A DNA stretch of 64,000 nt from Streptomyces camelliae (GTDB lineage: Bacteria > Actinomycetota > Actinomycetes > Streptomycetales > Streptomycetaceae), in contig NZ_CP115300.1 in NCBI RefSeq assembly GCF_027625935.1, positions 7,688,001 through 7,752,000 on the forward strand, written 5' to 3'. Under the pieces are notes generated by a model that was not told where the DNA came from, made no database searches, and saw only the letters and a list, made by a program, of their open reading frames with translations. Position numbers and translations under genes: made by a program. Shown in pieces: positions 1-8,300 of this stretch (its first letter is position 1; every line of letters starts with the position of its first letter).

Positions 1-841
1 CGCTGATCGTCAACTCGACCTGGACACCGGCCCGTCGGGTCTGTTCGAGGAGCGTGTTGAGGTCGTCCAGGCCGCCGGGCAGCCATTCGGCACCGTCGTG
101 ATCGCGCAGGACACCCAGCAGTGAACGCAGCTCTCCCAGGGCTGCCCTGCTCGTCGTCTCGATCGCGGAGAGGGATTTCGCGGCCTCGTCAGGTCGGTTG
201 CCGATGACGTGGTGGCCGACGCCCGCCTGGACCGCGACGATGCTCAGGCTGTGCGCGACGACGTCGTGCAACTCCCGGGCGATGCGCATGCGTTCCTCGA
301 CGAGGAGGAGCTGTGCCCGCTCTTCGGCCTGCTCGACCAGACCTCGGGTGTAGGCGCGACCCTGTCTGGTGGACCATCCGATCGCCCAGGCAGCGGCCTC
401 GACGATGAGGACTTGGATCATCCCCGGCAACCCCCAGGAGTGCCCTGTCATGCCCTGCAGAGGGATCATCAAGGCGAGTTGCGCGGCGCCTGCCACCGCG
501 CCCGCGTACGCCGCGACACGCGCGGGCCGGGTGACCGCCACCTCGTACACCAGCAAGGCAGTCGCCACGATCCCCGACAGGCCGACCGCGGCCTCGGTGG
601 CCATCGTCACCGACGCCACCGCCAGTGCCGGCAGTGGCAGCAGCCGCCGGACGGCGACAGCCAAGACCAACGAGCACGTCAGCACGGCCTGCCATGCCGG
701 CCAGCCCGTGCGGTGCGTGCCAAGCGTCCACCACAAGACGTTCCATGCCATCAGGGCCATGGACAACAGCACATCCAGCCCGATCAGCTGATTCGGAGTC
801 AGCCCCCTGGCGGAGGACACCGCTTCATGTCTCACCATCAT
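1..841 (-). CDS. Two-component sensor histidine kinase (HisKA_3 type), C-terminus beyond window edge
   Basis: Partial gene: it runs off the left edge, so the ATPase domain is not seen. Reading from ATG at 841 (a second in-frame ATG lies at 838), the protein has an N-terminal membrane sensor of several hydrophobic segments (about residues 18-150), a charged linker, and the dimerisation/phosphoacceptor box RIARELHDVVAHSLS, with the phosphorylated His at about residue 192. That box is typical of NarL-partner kinases, which autophosphorylate and pass the phosphate to a LuxR-type regulator. The regulator would be expected just outside the window. No good ribosome binding site is seen at either ATG, so the start is uncertain. 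It is divergent from the rhomboid-like gene. Confidence 0.85.
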   Translation of the reverse strand, partial: MMVRHEAVSSARGLTPNQLIGLDVLLSMALMAWNVLWWTLGTHRTGWPAWQAVLTCSLVLAVAVRRLLPLPALAVASVTMATEAAVGLSGIVATALLVYEVAVTRPARVAAYAGAVAGAAQLALMIPLQGMTGHSWGLPGMIQVLIVEAAAWAIGWSTRQGRAYTRGLVEQAEERAQLLLVEERMRIARELHDVVAHSLSIVAVQAGVGHHVIGNRPDEAAKSLSAIETTSRAALGELRSLLGVLRDHDGAEWLPGGLDDLNTLLEQTRRAGVQVELTIS

Positions 842-963
842 GCGTCGCACACATCCGACCGTAGCCGGGAGGGCGATCATCCGCCTCTGTCCAGAGACAG
901 AGATCAGCCGGTCAGTCCGTGGCCAGATCCGCGGGGCGGGCACCCTCTGCCAGGGTCGGCCAC

Positions 964-1746
964 ATGGATCTCTCCCGGACCCCCGCCCGCCGATGGCTTT
1001 CCCCTGTGCCCTGCGGCTTCGCCCTGCTCGCCGCCGCAACGTCCCTGATGTACGGCGGTGATCACGCGGTGAACGCCTGGGCCTCGACCAACCTGGCCAA
1101 TATGGGAGATCACCCTGTGGAGGCGCTCATCGCCTCCGCCTTCCTGTTCGGCGCCGATCCCTGGGCGTGTCTGCGCAGCATCGCCCTGGCCGGGGCCATG
1201 CTGGCGTTTCTCGTCATCCGCTTCGGCAGCATGCGGGCGGTCGCGCTGATCGCGGCCGGCCAAGTCCTCGGCACACTGGTGAGCGAAGGGCTGCTGGCAG
1301 CGCGGATCGCGGCGGGCCAAGCCGACCCGGCGCTGCGTGCGACGCTGGACGTCGGCCCGTCCTATGTGATCGTCTCGGCCCTGGCCGCTGTGGTGGCAGC
1401 GGGAGCCCGGCGGTGGCACCGGTGGACCGCCCTCGCCGCGCTCGCGGTGCGCGCACCGCACATCACGAGCGGCCTGACCACGCTGGGAGTCACTCCCGTC
1501 GGCCACGTGACAGCACTGTCCACCGGCATGCTGCTGACATGGGCTCTGCGGTCGTCCGACGCCCGCCACCTGCACCGACTGACGTCACGCGCAGCACCGC
1601 TTCAGACCGAGGGGGGTACCAATGGTCGTGTACCTTCTGTGATCCGGCCACCAGCACAGCGTCGGTTCACACCCCACGACAGGCTGGATGGGACGGGGGC
1701 GAGCCAAGTACCCCCTTCGAAACGCACTGGGGCGCTTCCTCCCTGA
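964..1746 (+). CDS. Rhomboid-like integral membrane protein
   Basis: About 260 residues. The first 215 carry six or so hydrophobic segments and a short motif set (MYGGDHAVNAWASTN near the N-terminus, DVGPSY in the middle, GHVTAL near the end) that I recognise from the actinobacterial rhomboid-like family. I cannot see a convincing Ser-His catalytic dyad (no GxSG), so this may be a non-proteolytic member. The last 45 residues are unlike a membrane domain and look like read-through into weakly coding sequence. ATG at 964 is preferred over the longer GTG at 919 because the hydrophobic domain begins soon after it and AGGG lies about 12 bases upstream. Confidence 0.6.
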   Translation: MDLSRTPARRWLSPVPCGFALLAAATSLMYGGDHAVNAWASTNLANMGDHPVEALIASAFLFGADPWACLRSIALAGAMLAFLVIRFGSMRAVALIAAGQVLGTLVSEGLLAARIAAGQADPALRATLDVGPSYVIVSALAAVVAAGARRWHRWTALAALAVRAPHITSGLTTLGVTPVGHVTALSTGMLLTWALRSSDARHLHRLTSRAAPLQTEGGTNGRVPSVIRPPAQRRFTPHDRLDGTGASQVPPSKRTGALPP

Positions 1747-1826
1747 CCGGCACCGCGCCTGTTCCCAGCAAGGACGAGGGCTGCCATGAGGCCCTGTTGT
1801 TCCAGCCTTGCTATGGCCGGGCCCGC

Positions 1827-2789
1827 TCAGGCGGCCCGGTACCGCTCGCCGTCGCCGGCCGCGCCCTCCTCCAGGCCGGCCACGAACTCCCTGAGCCAGC
1901 GCCGGAATTCGGGGCCCAGGTCGGGCCGGTCGCAGGCCAGCCGGACCACTGTGCGCAGGTAGTCCGCCTTGTCGCCGGTGTCGTAGCGCAGACCGCCGAA
2001 GACGACCCCGTGCACGGTGCCGCCCGCCGCGAGGTCCTGGAGGGCGTCGGTCAGCTGGATCTCGCCGCCGCGCCCCGGCGGGGTGCGCTCCAGGACGTCG
2101 AACACGGCCGGGTCCAGGACATAGCGGCCGATGACCGCGTACCGGCTGGGCGCGGTGCCCGGCGCCGGCTTCTCCACCAGCCCGCTCACCCGTACGACAC
2201 CGTCTTCGCCGGTCGGCTCCACCGCCGCGCAGCCGTAGAGATGGCTCTGCTCCGGATCGACCTCCATCAGCGCGACCACACTGCCCTCGTGCCGCTCCCG
2301 CACCTCCAGCATCCGGCTGAGCAGGGTCTCGCGCGGATCGATGAGGTCGTCGCCGAGCAGCACGGCGAAGGGCTGGTCGCCCACGTGATGGCGGGCGCAC
2401 AGCACGGCGTGGCCGAGGCCGAGCGGGTCGCCCTGGCGGATGTGGTGGATGTCGGCGAGCCGCGCGGGATCGCGTACGGCGTCCAGGCGCACGGTGTCGC
2501 CCTTCGCGGCCAGCGCCTGCTCCAGCTCGAAGGCGTGGTCGAAGTGGTCCTCGATGGCCCGTTTGTGTCGCCCGGTCACCATCAGGATGTCGTCGAGACC
2601 GGCCGCGGCGGCCTCTTCGACCACGTACTGGATGGCCGGCTTGTCGACGACCGGCAGCATCTCCTTCGGTGTGGCCTTGGTCGCGGGCAGGAACCGGGTG
2701 CCGAGCCCGGCGGCGGGTACGACGGCCTTGCGGACCGTGCGGGGCGAGGCAGGGGTCGCGGTGGGGGTGGGGGCGATCATGCGGCCCAT
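1827..2789 (-). CDS. galU: UTP--glucose-1-phosphate uridylyltransferase
   Basis: Makes UDP-glucose from UTP and glucose-1-phosphate, the cytoplasmic entry to UDP-sugar, glycolipid and envelope polysaccharide synthesis. The 320-residue protein begins with the nucleotidyltransferase signature AVVPAAGLGTRFLPATKATP, then KEMLPVVDKPAIQYVVEEA, GLGHAVLCA, GDD and VEKP, in the order and length normal for GalU. ATG at 2789 gives MGRMIAP; an internal ATG at 2780 is an equally possible start. No clear ribosome binding site precedes it. It converges on the rhomboid-like gene and is divergent from the lectin-tailed sigma-like gene. Confidence 0.93.
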   Translation of the reverse strand: MGRMIAPTPTATPASPRTVRKAVVPAAGLGTRFLPATKATPKEMLPVVDKPAIQYVVEEAAAAGLDDILMVTGRHKRAIEDHFDHAFELEQALAAKGDTVRLDAVRDPARLADIHHIRQGDPLGLGHAVLCARHHVGDQPFAVLLGDDLIDPRETLLSRMLEVRERHEGSVVALMEVDPEQSHLYGCAAVEPTGEDGVVRVSGLVEKPAPGTAPSRYAVIGRYVLDPAVFDVLERTPPGRGGEIQLTDALQDLAAGGTVHGVVFGGLRYDTGDKADYLRTVVRLACDRPDLGPEFRRWLREFVAGLEEGAAGDGERYRAA

Positions 2790-3017
2790 GTTGGGGCACC
2801 CGGATGAGAGTGCACCCGGAGAAACATGGGAACCGGCTGTGGATGCGATACCGGCGGTAACTCTTGTGTTGTCCGCCGAATGTGAAAGCCGGTCAATCCA
2901 GCTTCTTGTTTCCTGTGAGACGCGTGTGCGAAGGTGAGCCTCCCCGCGGGCACTTTCACTGCTTTCCGACAGAACGGCATTTCGCATGCTGTTCTGCGGC
3001 TGGAAGGAAATGGTTCC

Positions 3018-4985
3018 GTGCAGTCCCCTTACCCCCCACGCCCGCCGTATCCGCCCCTGCCCGGTCCGAGCGGGGAGTCCGACCGTGAGCTCGTCGCCCG
3101 GCTGACCGGCCCCGACAGCGCCCGCCACCACTCCGTCGCCCTGCTGCTCGCCCGCCACTGGCGGGCCGCCCGCGACTACGCCATCGTCTGCCTGGCCGCC
3201 GCCGGACCCGCCGCACCGCTCGTGGCCACCGCCGCCTTCCACCAGGTCCTCGCCCGCATGGCGGGCGGAGCCGTCGGCGGCGCCCTGCGCCCGCAGCTGC
3301 TCGTCGCCGTCCGCGACACCGTCCGCGCCTGGGCGGCGGACGACGGAACGTGCGCGACTCTGCCGGAACTGCGCCGACCCACCGGCGGTCGCGGACTGCG
3401 CGCCACAAAGCCCGGAACGCCGGAAAGGCGACAGCTCGCCGAACGCGCATTCCGGGCCCTTCCCAGCGCCTCGCAATGCCTTCTGTGGCACACCGAGGTG
3501 GAAGCGGAGCCGATAAACATACCAGCTGGTCTGCTGGGCATCGCCCCGGCCACCGCGACGGCCGCCCTGGAACAGGCACGCGAACAATTCCGCGCGGGTT
3601 GCGTACGCGCCCACAGAGAACTCGCGCCGACGAAGGAATGCCGCTTCTACAACCGGCTCCTCGACATCCCCATGCGCCGTGGCGGCGCCCTGCTGCCGGA
3701 TGTGCGGCACCATCTGACGCTCTGCCCCTACTGCCGGCGCGCCGCCGACACCATCGGCCGGTTCGAGGGCGGGCTGGACCTGCTGCTCGCCGAGACCGTG
3801 CTCGGCTGGGGCGCCCGCCGCTATCTCGACTCGCGCCCCGGGCGCGGCGCCGTCGAGGAGTGGCCACTCGCACCGGTGCCGGAGGCGGTACGGGCGAGAG
3901 CCGGCGGCCGTCATCGCACCGGCCCCGTGGGCCGCCGCCGTACGGCCGTCCTCGTCGGCGCCGGACTGGCCTCGCTCGCGCTGCTCGCCACCGTCCTGGT
4001 GGTCAGAAGCTGGTCCGATGACAACGGTGTCCCGACGCCCGGCGCCACATGGGGTGCCCCCGCGGGGCACACGGCCCGTCCGAGCGGCACGGGCACCTCG
4101 ACGTCCGCCGTGTCGGCCGCCTCGGCGGGCCCGGGCGGCTCGGGCGACGCCCCCGGCCCGGATGGCTCGGGGGGCTTGGGCGGCTCGGGCGGCGGTCCCG
4201 TCGAGATCGCTCACGGCAGCCTGCGCGCACTCGCCTCCGGGCGCTGCCTGGACGTGCGCGGGGGCCGCGCCGAGGCGGGCGTCGGACTACGGCTCGCGCC
4301 GTGCTCGTCCGCCGTCTCGCAGCAGTGGTCGTACCAGGACGACGGACTGCTGCGCAGCGCCGCCGACCCGTCCCTGTGCCTGGCCGCCGACCCCGGGACG
4401 AGGAGCGTGGTGCTGGCCGGATGTCTCGTGCACGCCGGAGAGGTGGCCTACGACATCACCGTGCGCGGCGAGATCCTGCTCCGCCGCACCGAGGGGCTCG
4501 CACTCGCTCCGGGGGCGGGTGGAGCGGCGGACGGGGTGGGGCTGGCGCCCAGGGACGGGTCGACGGGGCAGCGGTGGGTGCTGGAGCCGGGCGGGGATGC
4601 GTCGGGACGGCCGGACGGGTCGTCGGTGGCGCCGGGCGCGGCGGGCTCGCCAGGGGTGCCCGATGCTGCGGGGGCCGGGCAGCCGGGGCGGCCGCAGGGG
4701 GAGGGCGAGGTCGGCCGACCGGGGGTGCCTGAGGTGCCAGGGCGGACAGGGCCGTTGGGGCAGCCGGGGCAGCCGGGGCAGCCGGGGCCGTCCGGGGGCG
4801 GGGACGAGGGCGGGGGTCGGGACGGGTACGAGCCCCGGATCGCCCAGGTCCGAAGCGACCCCGGGCAGGGCCGCACCGGGGTCGTGTCGCCCGGCGGTGC
4901 GGTGCCCGCGGTGGGCGAGGTCCTTCAGCAGGTCACCGACCGGATCGCGCCCGCACCGGCGGCCGAGGGGGTGCTGCTCGGCTGA
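3018..4985 (+). CDS. Membrane-anchored ECF-type sigma factor-like protein with ricin B lectin domain
   Basis: A 655-residue composite protein. Residues 15-90 resemble a degenerate sigma region 2. Residues about 140-196 look like sigma region 4 (QCLLWHTEVEAEP followed by a helix-turn-helix). A zinc-finger of the anti-sigma HC2 type follows, with His231/His232, Cys236 and Cys239 (HHLTLCPYC). One transmembrane helix lies at about 309-331, then a Gly/Ser linker. A ricin-type beta-trefoil (about 398-525) has QxW-like motifs (SQQWSY, GQRWVL). The tail is collagen-like, with repeated GQP triplets. GTG at 3018 is chosen because GGAAGGA lies just upstream. The layout matches the actinobacterial ECF sigma group with long C-terminal membrane/carbohydrate-binding extensions; the function in transcription is inferred. 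It lies 400 bases upstream of the lipid PKS operon. Confidence 0.7.
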   Translation: MQSPYPPRPPYPPLPGPSGESDRELVARLTGPDSARHHSVALLLARHWRAARDYAIVCLAAAGPAAPLVATAAFHQVLARMAGGAVGGALRPQLLVAVRDTVRAWAADDGTCATLPELRRPTGGRGLRATKPGTPERRQLAERAFRALPSASQCLLWHTEVEAEPINIPAGLLGIAPATATAALEQAREQFRAGCVRAHRELAPTKECRFYNRLLDIPMRRGGALLPDVRHHLTLCPYCRRAADTIGRFEGGLDLLLAETVLGWGARRYLDSRPGRGAVEEWPLAPVPEAVRARAGGRHRTGPVGRRRTAVLVGAGLASLALLATVLVVRSWSDDNGVPTPGATWGAPAGHTARPSGTGTSTSAVSAASAGPGGSGDAPGPDGSGGLGGSGGGPVEIAHGSLRALASGRCLDVRGGRAEAGVGLRLAPCSSAVSQQWSYQDDGLLRSAADPSLCLAADPGTRSVVLAGCLVHAGEVAYDITVRGEILLRRTEGLALAPGAGGAADGVGLAPRDGSTGQRWVLEPGGDASGRPDGSSVAPGAAGSPGVPDAAGAGQPGRPQGEGEVGRPGVPEVPGRTGPLGQPGQPGQPGPSGGGDEGGGRDGYEPRIAQVRSDPGQGRTGVVSPGGAVPAVGEVLQQVTDRIAPAPAAEGVLLG

Positions 4986-5393
4986 TGCGCCGGGGCCGGC
5001 CGGGGGGGGGGGCTGACGCCGGGGGGCCGGGCCGCTGAAGCGGGTTCGAGCCACCGGCGTGAAGTCATGCGGAATTTACAGACTTCGTGCGGATGTCCGA
5101 GCGCGTTGCGTGTGGGTGAGCGCGCGGTGAAGCGGGCGGTGCTTTGCCGGGGTTGAGGGGGTGTGGCGCGTGGGCCGGGGAGCTCACGCGTCCGTGCCCG
5201 TGACGGAATTCGCCGCGTTTTCGGCGCTTGCGGGTAATTCGATCGCCTGGCCGAATCGGCGTCACCGGTCGCGCAATGGGCGCGACGTTATTGACCCGTG
5301 AGTAACACCTCGCTAGGTTCCGGTGCCCTCGCACCAGAGAGTTCCGCCGCACACCCCCCACCGTGCTGTCCCCGCCGATCGTGCCGGAGCATC
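4986..5393 (+). other. Intergenic region with long G run and leader of the PKS operon
   Basis: A gap of 408 bases between the lectin-tailed gene and the first megasynthase. It opens with an uninterrupted run of 11 G (5002-5012) followed by further G6 and G3 tracts, which could form a G-quadruplex or slow polymerase, and ends with a strong promoter (5291-5319). I see no gene in it. Confidence 0.7.
5291..5319 (+). promoter_or_regulatory. Consensus vegetative promoter of the PKS operon
   Basis: TTGACC at 5291-5296 and TAGGTT at 5314-5319 are separated by exactly 17 bases, matching the HrdB-type Streptomyces consensus (TTGACN-N17-TAGNNT). Transcription would start near 5326, giving a leader of about 68 bases before the ATG at 5394. 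Confidence 0.7.
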
Positions 5394-8300
5394 ATGACCT
5401 CCCCAGTGCGCGCCCAAGACCTGATCCTGTGTCTCACCCCCTTCGGTGAGCCCGACGCCGGACTCGCCGCTGCCGCCAGTGCCGCCGGCGCGCTCGGCGT
5501 CCTCGACCTCGGCACCGGCGACCGAAGATGCCGCGAGGAACTGTCCCGGCTGAGACGGGCCGCGCCGGGCCCCTTCGGCATACGGGTGACCGGGCGCTGC
5601 ACCCTGACCCCGGCCGACGTCGGCGATGGCCCCGACACCGTGGTCCTCACCTCGGACGCGCCCTGGCAGGCGACCCAACTCCCGCCACACTGGCGGGTGT
5701 TGGCGGAGATCACCGACATCGACCAGGCCCGGACAGCCGTCCGCGCCGGTGCCCGAGGTCTGATCGCCCGGGGTGCCGAGAGCGGCGGCCGGGTCGGCGA
5801 GCTGAGCACCTTCGTACTGCTCCAACAGCTGCTGTCCGACGGCGAGTTGAACGACGTTCCGGTCTGGGCGTGCGGCGGCATCGGACCGCGTACGGCGGCG
5901 GCCGCCGTGGCCGGCGGGGCCGCCGGTGTCGTGCTCGACAGCCAACTGGCCCTGCTGGCCGAGTCGGGACAGCCCGAGACGGTACGGGCAGCTCTGCGGT
6001 CCCTGGACGGCTCGGAGACCGTACTGCTGGGCGGCCACCGGGTGCTGCGCCGCCGCGGGCCCGACGCCCCGCGCATCTCCGCCGACGACCCTGAGACGAT
6101 CGCGGCCCTCCTGGGCACCGCCGACCCACGCACCCACCTCCTCCCCGTGGGCCAGGACGGCTTCCTCGCCGCCCGGTTCGCCGAACGGTGGGGGCATGTG
6201 CGGGGGGTGGTGCGGGAGCTGTCGGCGGTCATCCAGGGGGTGGCCGTCGGCGATCCGGTGCGGGTCGACGGCGTGGCCGACGCCGGTCCGGCAGGCAGGG
6301 CCGGGACGGCGGGCGCTGGACCTGAGGCGGACCTTGGCGCGGAGGGTGCTGGGGCTGCGGTGGCCTTGGGCGAGGCGGATGCCGGGGCTGAGGCCTCCCA
6401 TGCCGTGTCCGATGCCCGGTCGGCGGCCTCGCAGGCCGTGTCCGATGCCGGCCCGGCGGGTGCCGCCGGCGTTTCGGACGTCGCGTCGGACATTGCGTCG
6501 GACATCGTGACGGACGCGCGGCACACCCAAGCCGAGCCTGCTGCCGTCGCCGCTCTGCGGCCCGGCTCTGCCATGAGCCGGGCGCTCGGGACCCGGCTTC
6601 CGGTGGCGCAGGGACCCATGACGCGGGTCAGCGATCAGGCCGGGTTCGCCGCCGCTGTCGCCGAGGGCGGGGCGCTGCCGTTTCTGGCGCTGGCCCTCGC
6701 CGACGGGGAGCGGACGCGGGCGATGCTGACCGAGGCGCGGGCCGTGCTGGACGGGCGGCCCTGGGGTGTGGGTGTCCTCGGCTTCGCGCCGGAGGAGATC
6801 AGGAACGCCCAGTTGGACGCCGTACGGGAGCTGCGGCCCACGCACGCGGTCATCGCGGGCGGACGGCCCGCCCAGGCCGAGGCGCTGGAGCGGGCCGGGA
6901 TCCGGACCTTCCTGCACGTGCCGTCGCCTGGGCTGCTGCGGCAGTTCGTCGATGCCGGTGCGCGCAGGTTCGTGTTCGAGGGGTCCGAGTGCGGCGGGCA
7001 TGTGGGGCCCCGGGCGTCCTTCCCGCTGTGGGAGGCCCAACTCGGGGTACTTGAGGACTACTTGGCCGACGCCGATGACGAGAGGGCCCGGCAGCTGGAG
7101 GTCCTCTTCGCGGGCGGTGTGCACGACGAGCGGTCGGCCGCCATGGTCGCCGCCCTCGCCGCGCCGCTCACCGCCCGCGGTGCCGCCGTCGGCCTCCTCA
7201 TGGGCACCGCCTACCTGTTCACCGAGGAAGCCGTCGCGCACGGCGCCATCCAGCCCCTCTTCCAGCGGCAGGTCCTCGCCGCCACCGCGACCGACCTGCT
7301 GGAGACCGCCCCGGGTCACGCGACCCGCTGTGTGCCGAGCCCCTTCACCGGCGACTACCGGGACCGGGAGGCCGCACTGCGGGCGCAGGGGCTGAGCGAC
7401 CGCGAGGTCTGGGAGGGATTGGAACGACTCAACGTGGGGCGGCTGCGCATCGCGAGCAAGGGCGTGGAGCGGTGCACCGACGGCGAGTTGGCCGCTGTCG
7501 GAGAGGAACGGCAGCTCAGCGACGGGATGTTCATGGCGGGCGAGGTCGCCGTCCTGCGCTCGGCGACCACCACCGTGGCCGAACTGCACCGTGCGGTGAC
7601 CGACGGCGCCGCCGACTTCCTGACCCGACGGGCCGCGCGCCCGGCACCGCTGCCCCCGGCCGAACCGGCCCCGCCCGCACCGCTCGACATCGCGATCGTC
7701 GGCATGGCCTGCATGTTCCCGCAGGCCGCCGACCTCGCCGCCTTCTGGAGCACCGTCGTCACGGGACGCGACGCCGTCACCGAGGTGCCGCCCGAGCGCT
7801 GGGACCCGGCCGTGCACCACGCGTCCGCCAGCACCGCGTCCAAATGGGGCGGCTTCCTGCCCCGCATCCCGTTCGACCCGCTGCGCTACGGCATCCCGCC
7901 CGCCTCGCTCGGCAGCATCGAACCCGTGCAGCTGCTGTCCCTGGAGGCGGCCTGGCGGGCCCTTGAGGACGCCGGATACGGGGATCGGGGGCGGGCGTTC
8001 GACCGCGCGCGGACCTCCGTCGTCTTCGGCGCCGAGGCGGGCAGCGATCTGTCCAACGCCGTCACCCTGCGCGCCGTACTCCCCGCCTACTACGGCAAGG
8101 TCCCGGACGGGATCGAGGAGCAGCTGCCCCGGCTGACCGAGGACTCCTTCCCCGGCATGCTGGCCAACGTCATCTCCGGCCGGATCGCCAACCGGCTGGA
8201 CCTCGGCGGGGCCAACTTCACCGTCGACGCCGCCTGCGCCTCCTCCCTCGCCGCCCTCGACGTGGCCTGCAAGGAACTCGTCTCCGGCACCAGCGACATG

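Noticed and set aside
189..746. Minus-strand frame of 185 residues
   Set aside because: It overlaps the sensor kinase in another frame; the kinase frame has the HisKA_3 motif and this one is Arg/Gly-rich shadow.
2790..4214. Long upstream extension of the galU frame
   Set aside because: The extra 475 residues lie opposite the lectin-tailed gene, are low-complexity and do not resemble GalU.
5298..5393. GTG 5298 as start of the first megasynthase
   Set aside because: It overlaps the promoter spacer and the extra 32 residues are not protein-like; ATG 5394 has a GGAG site.
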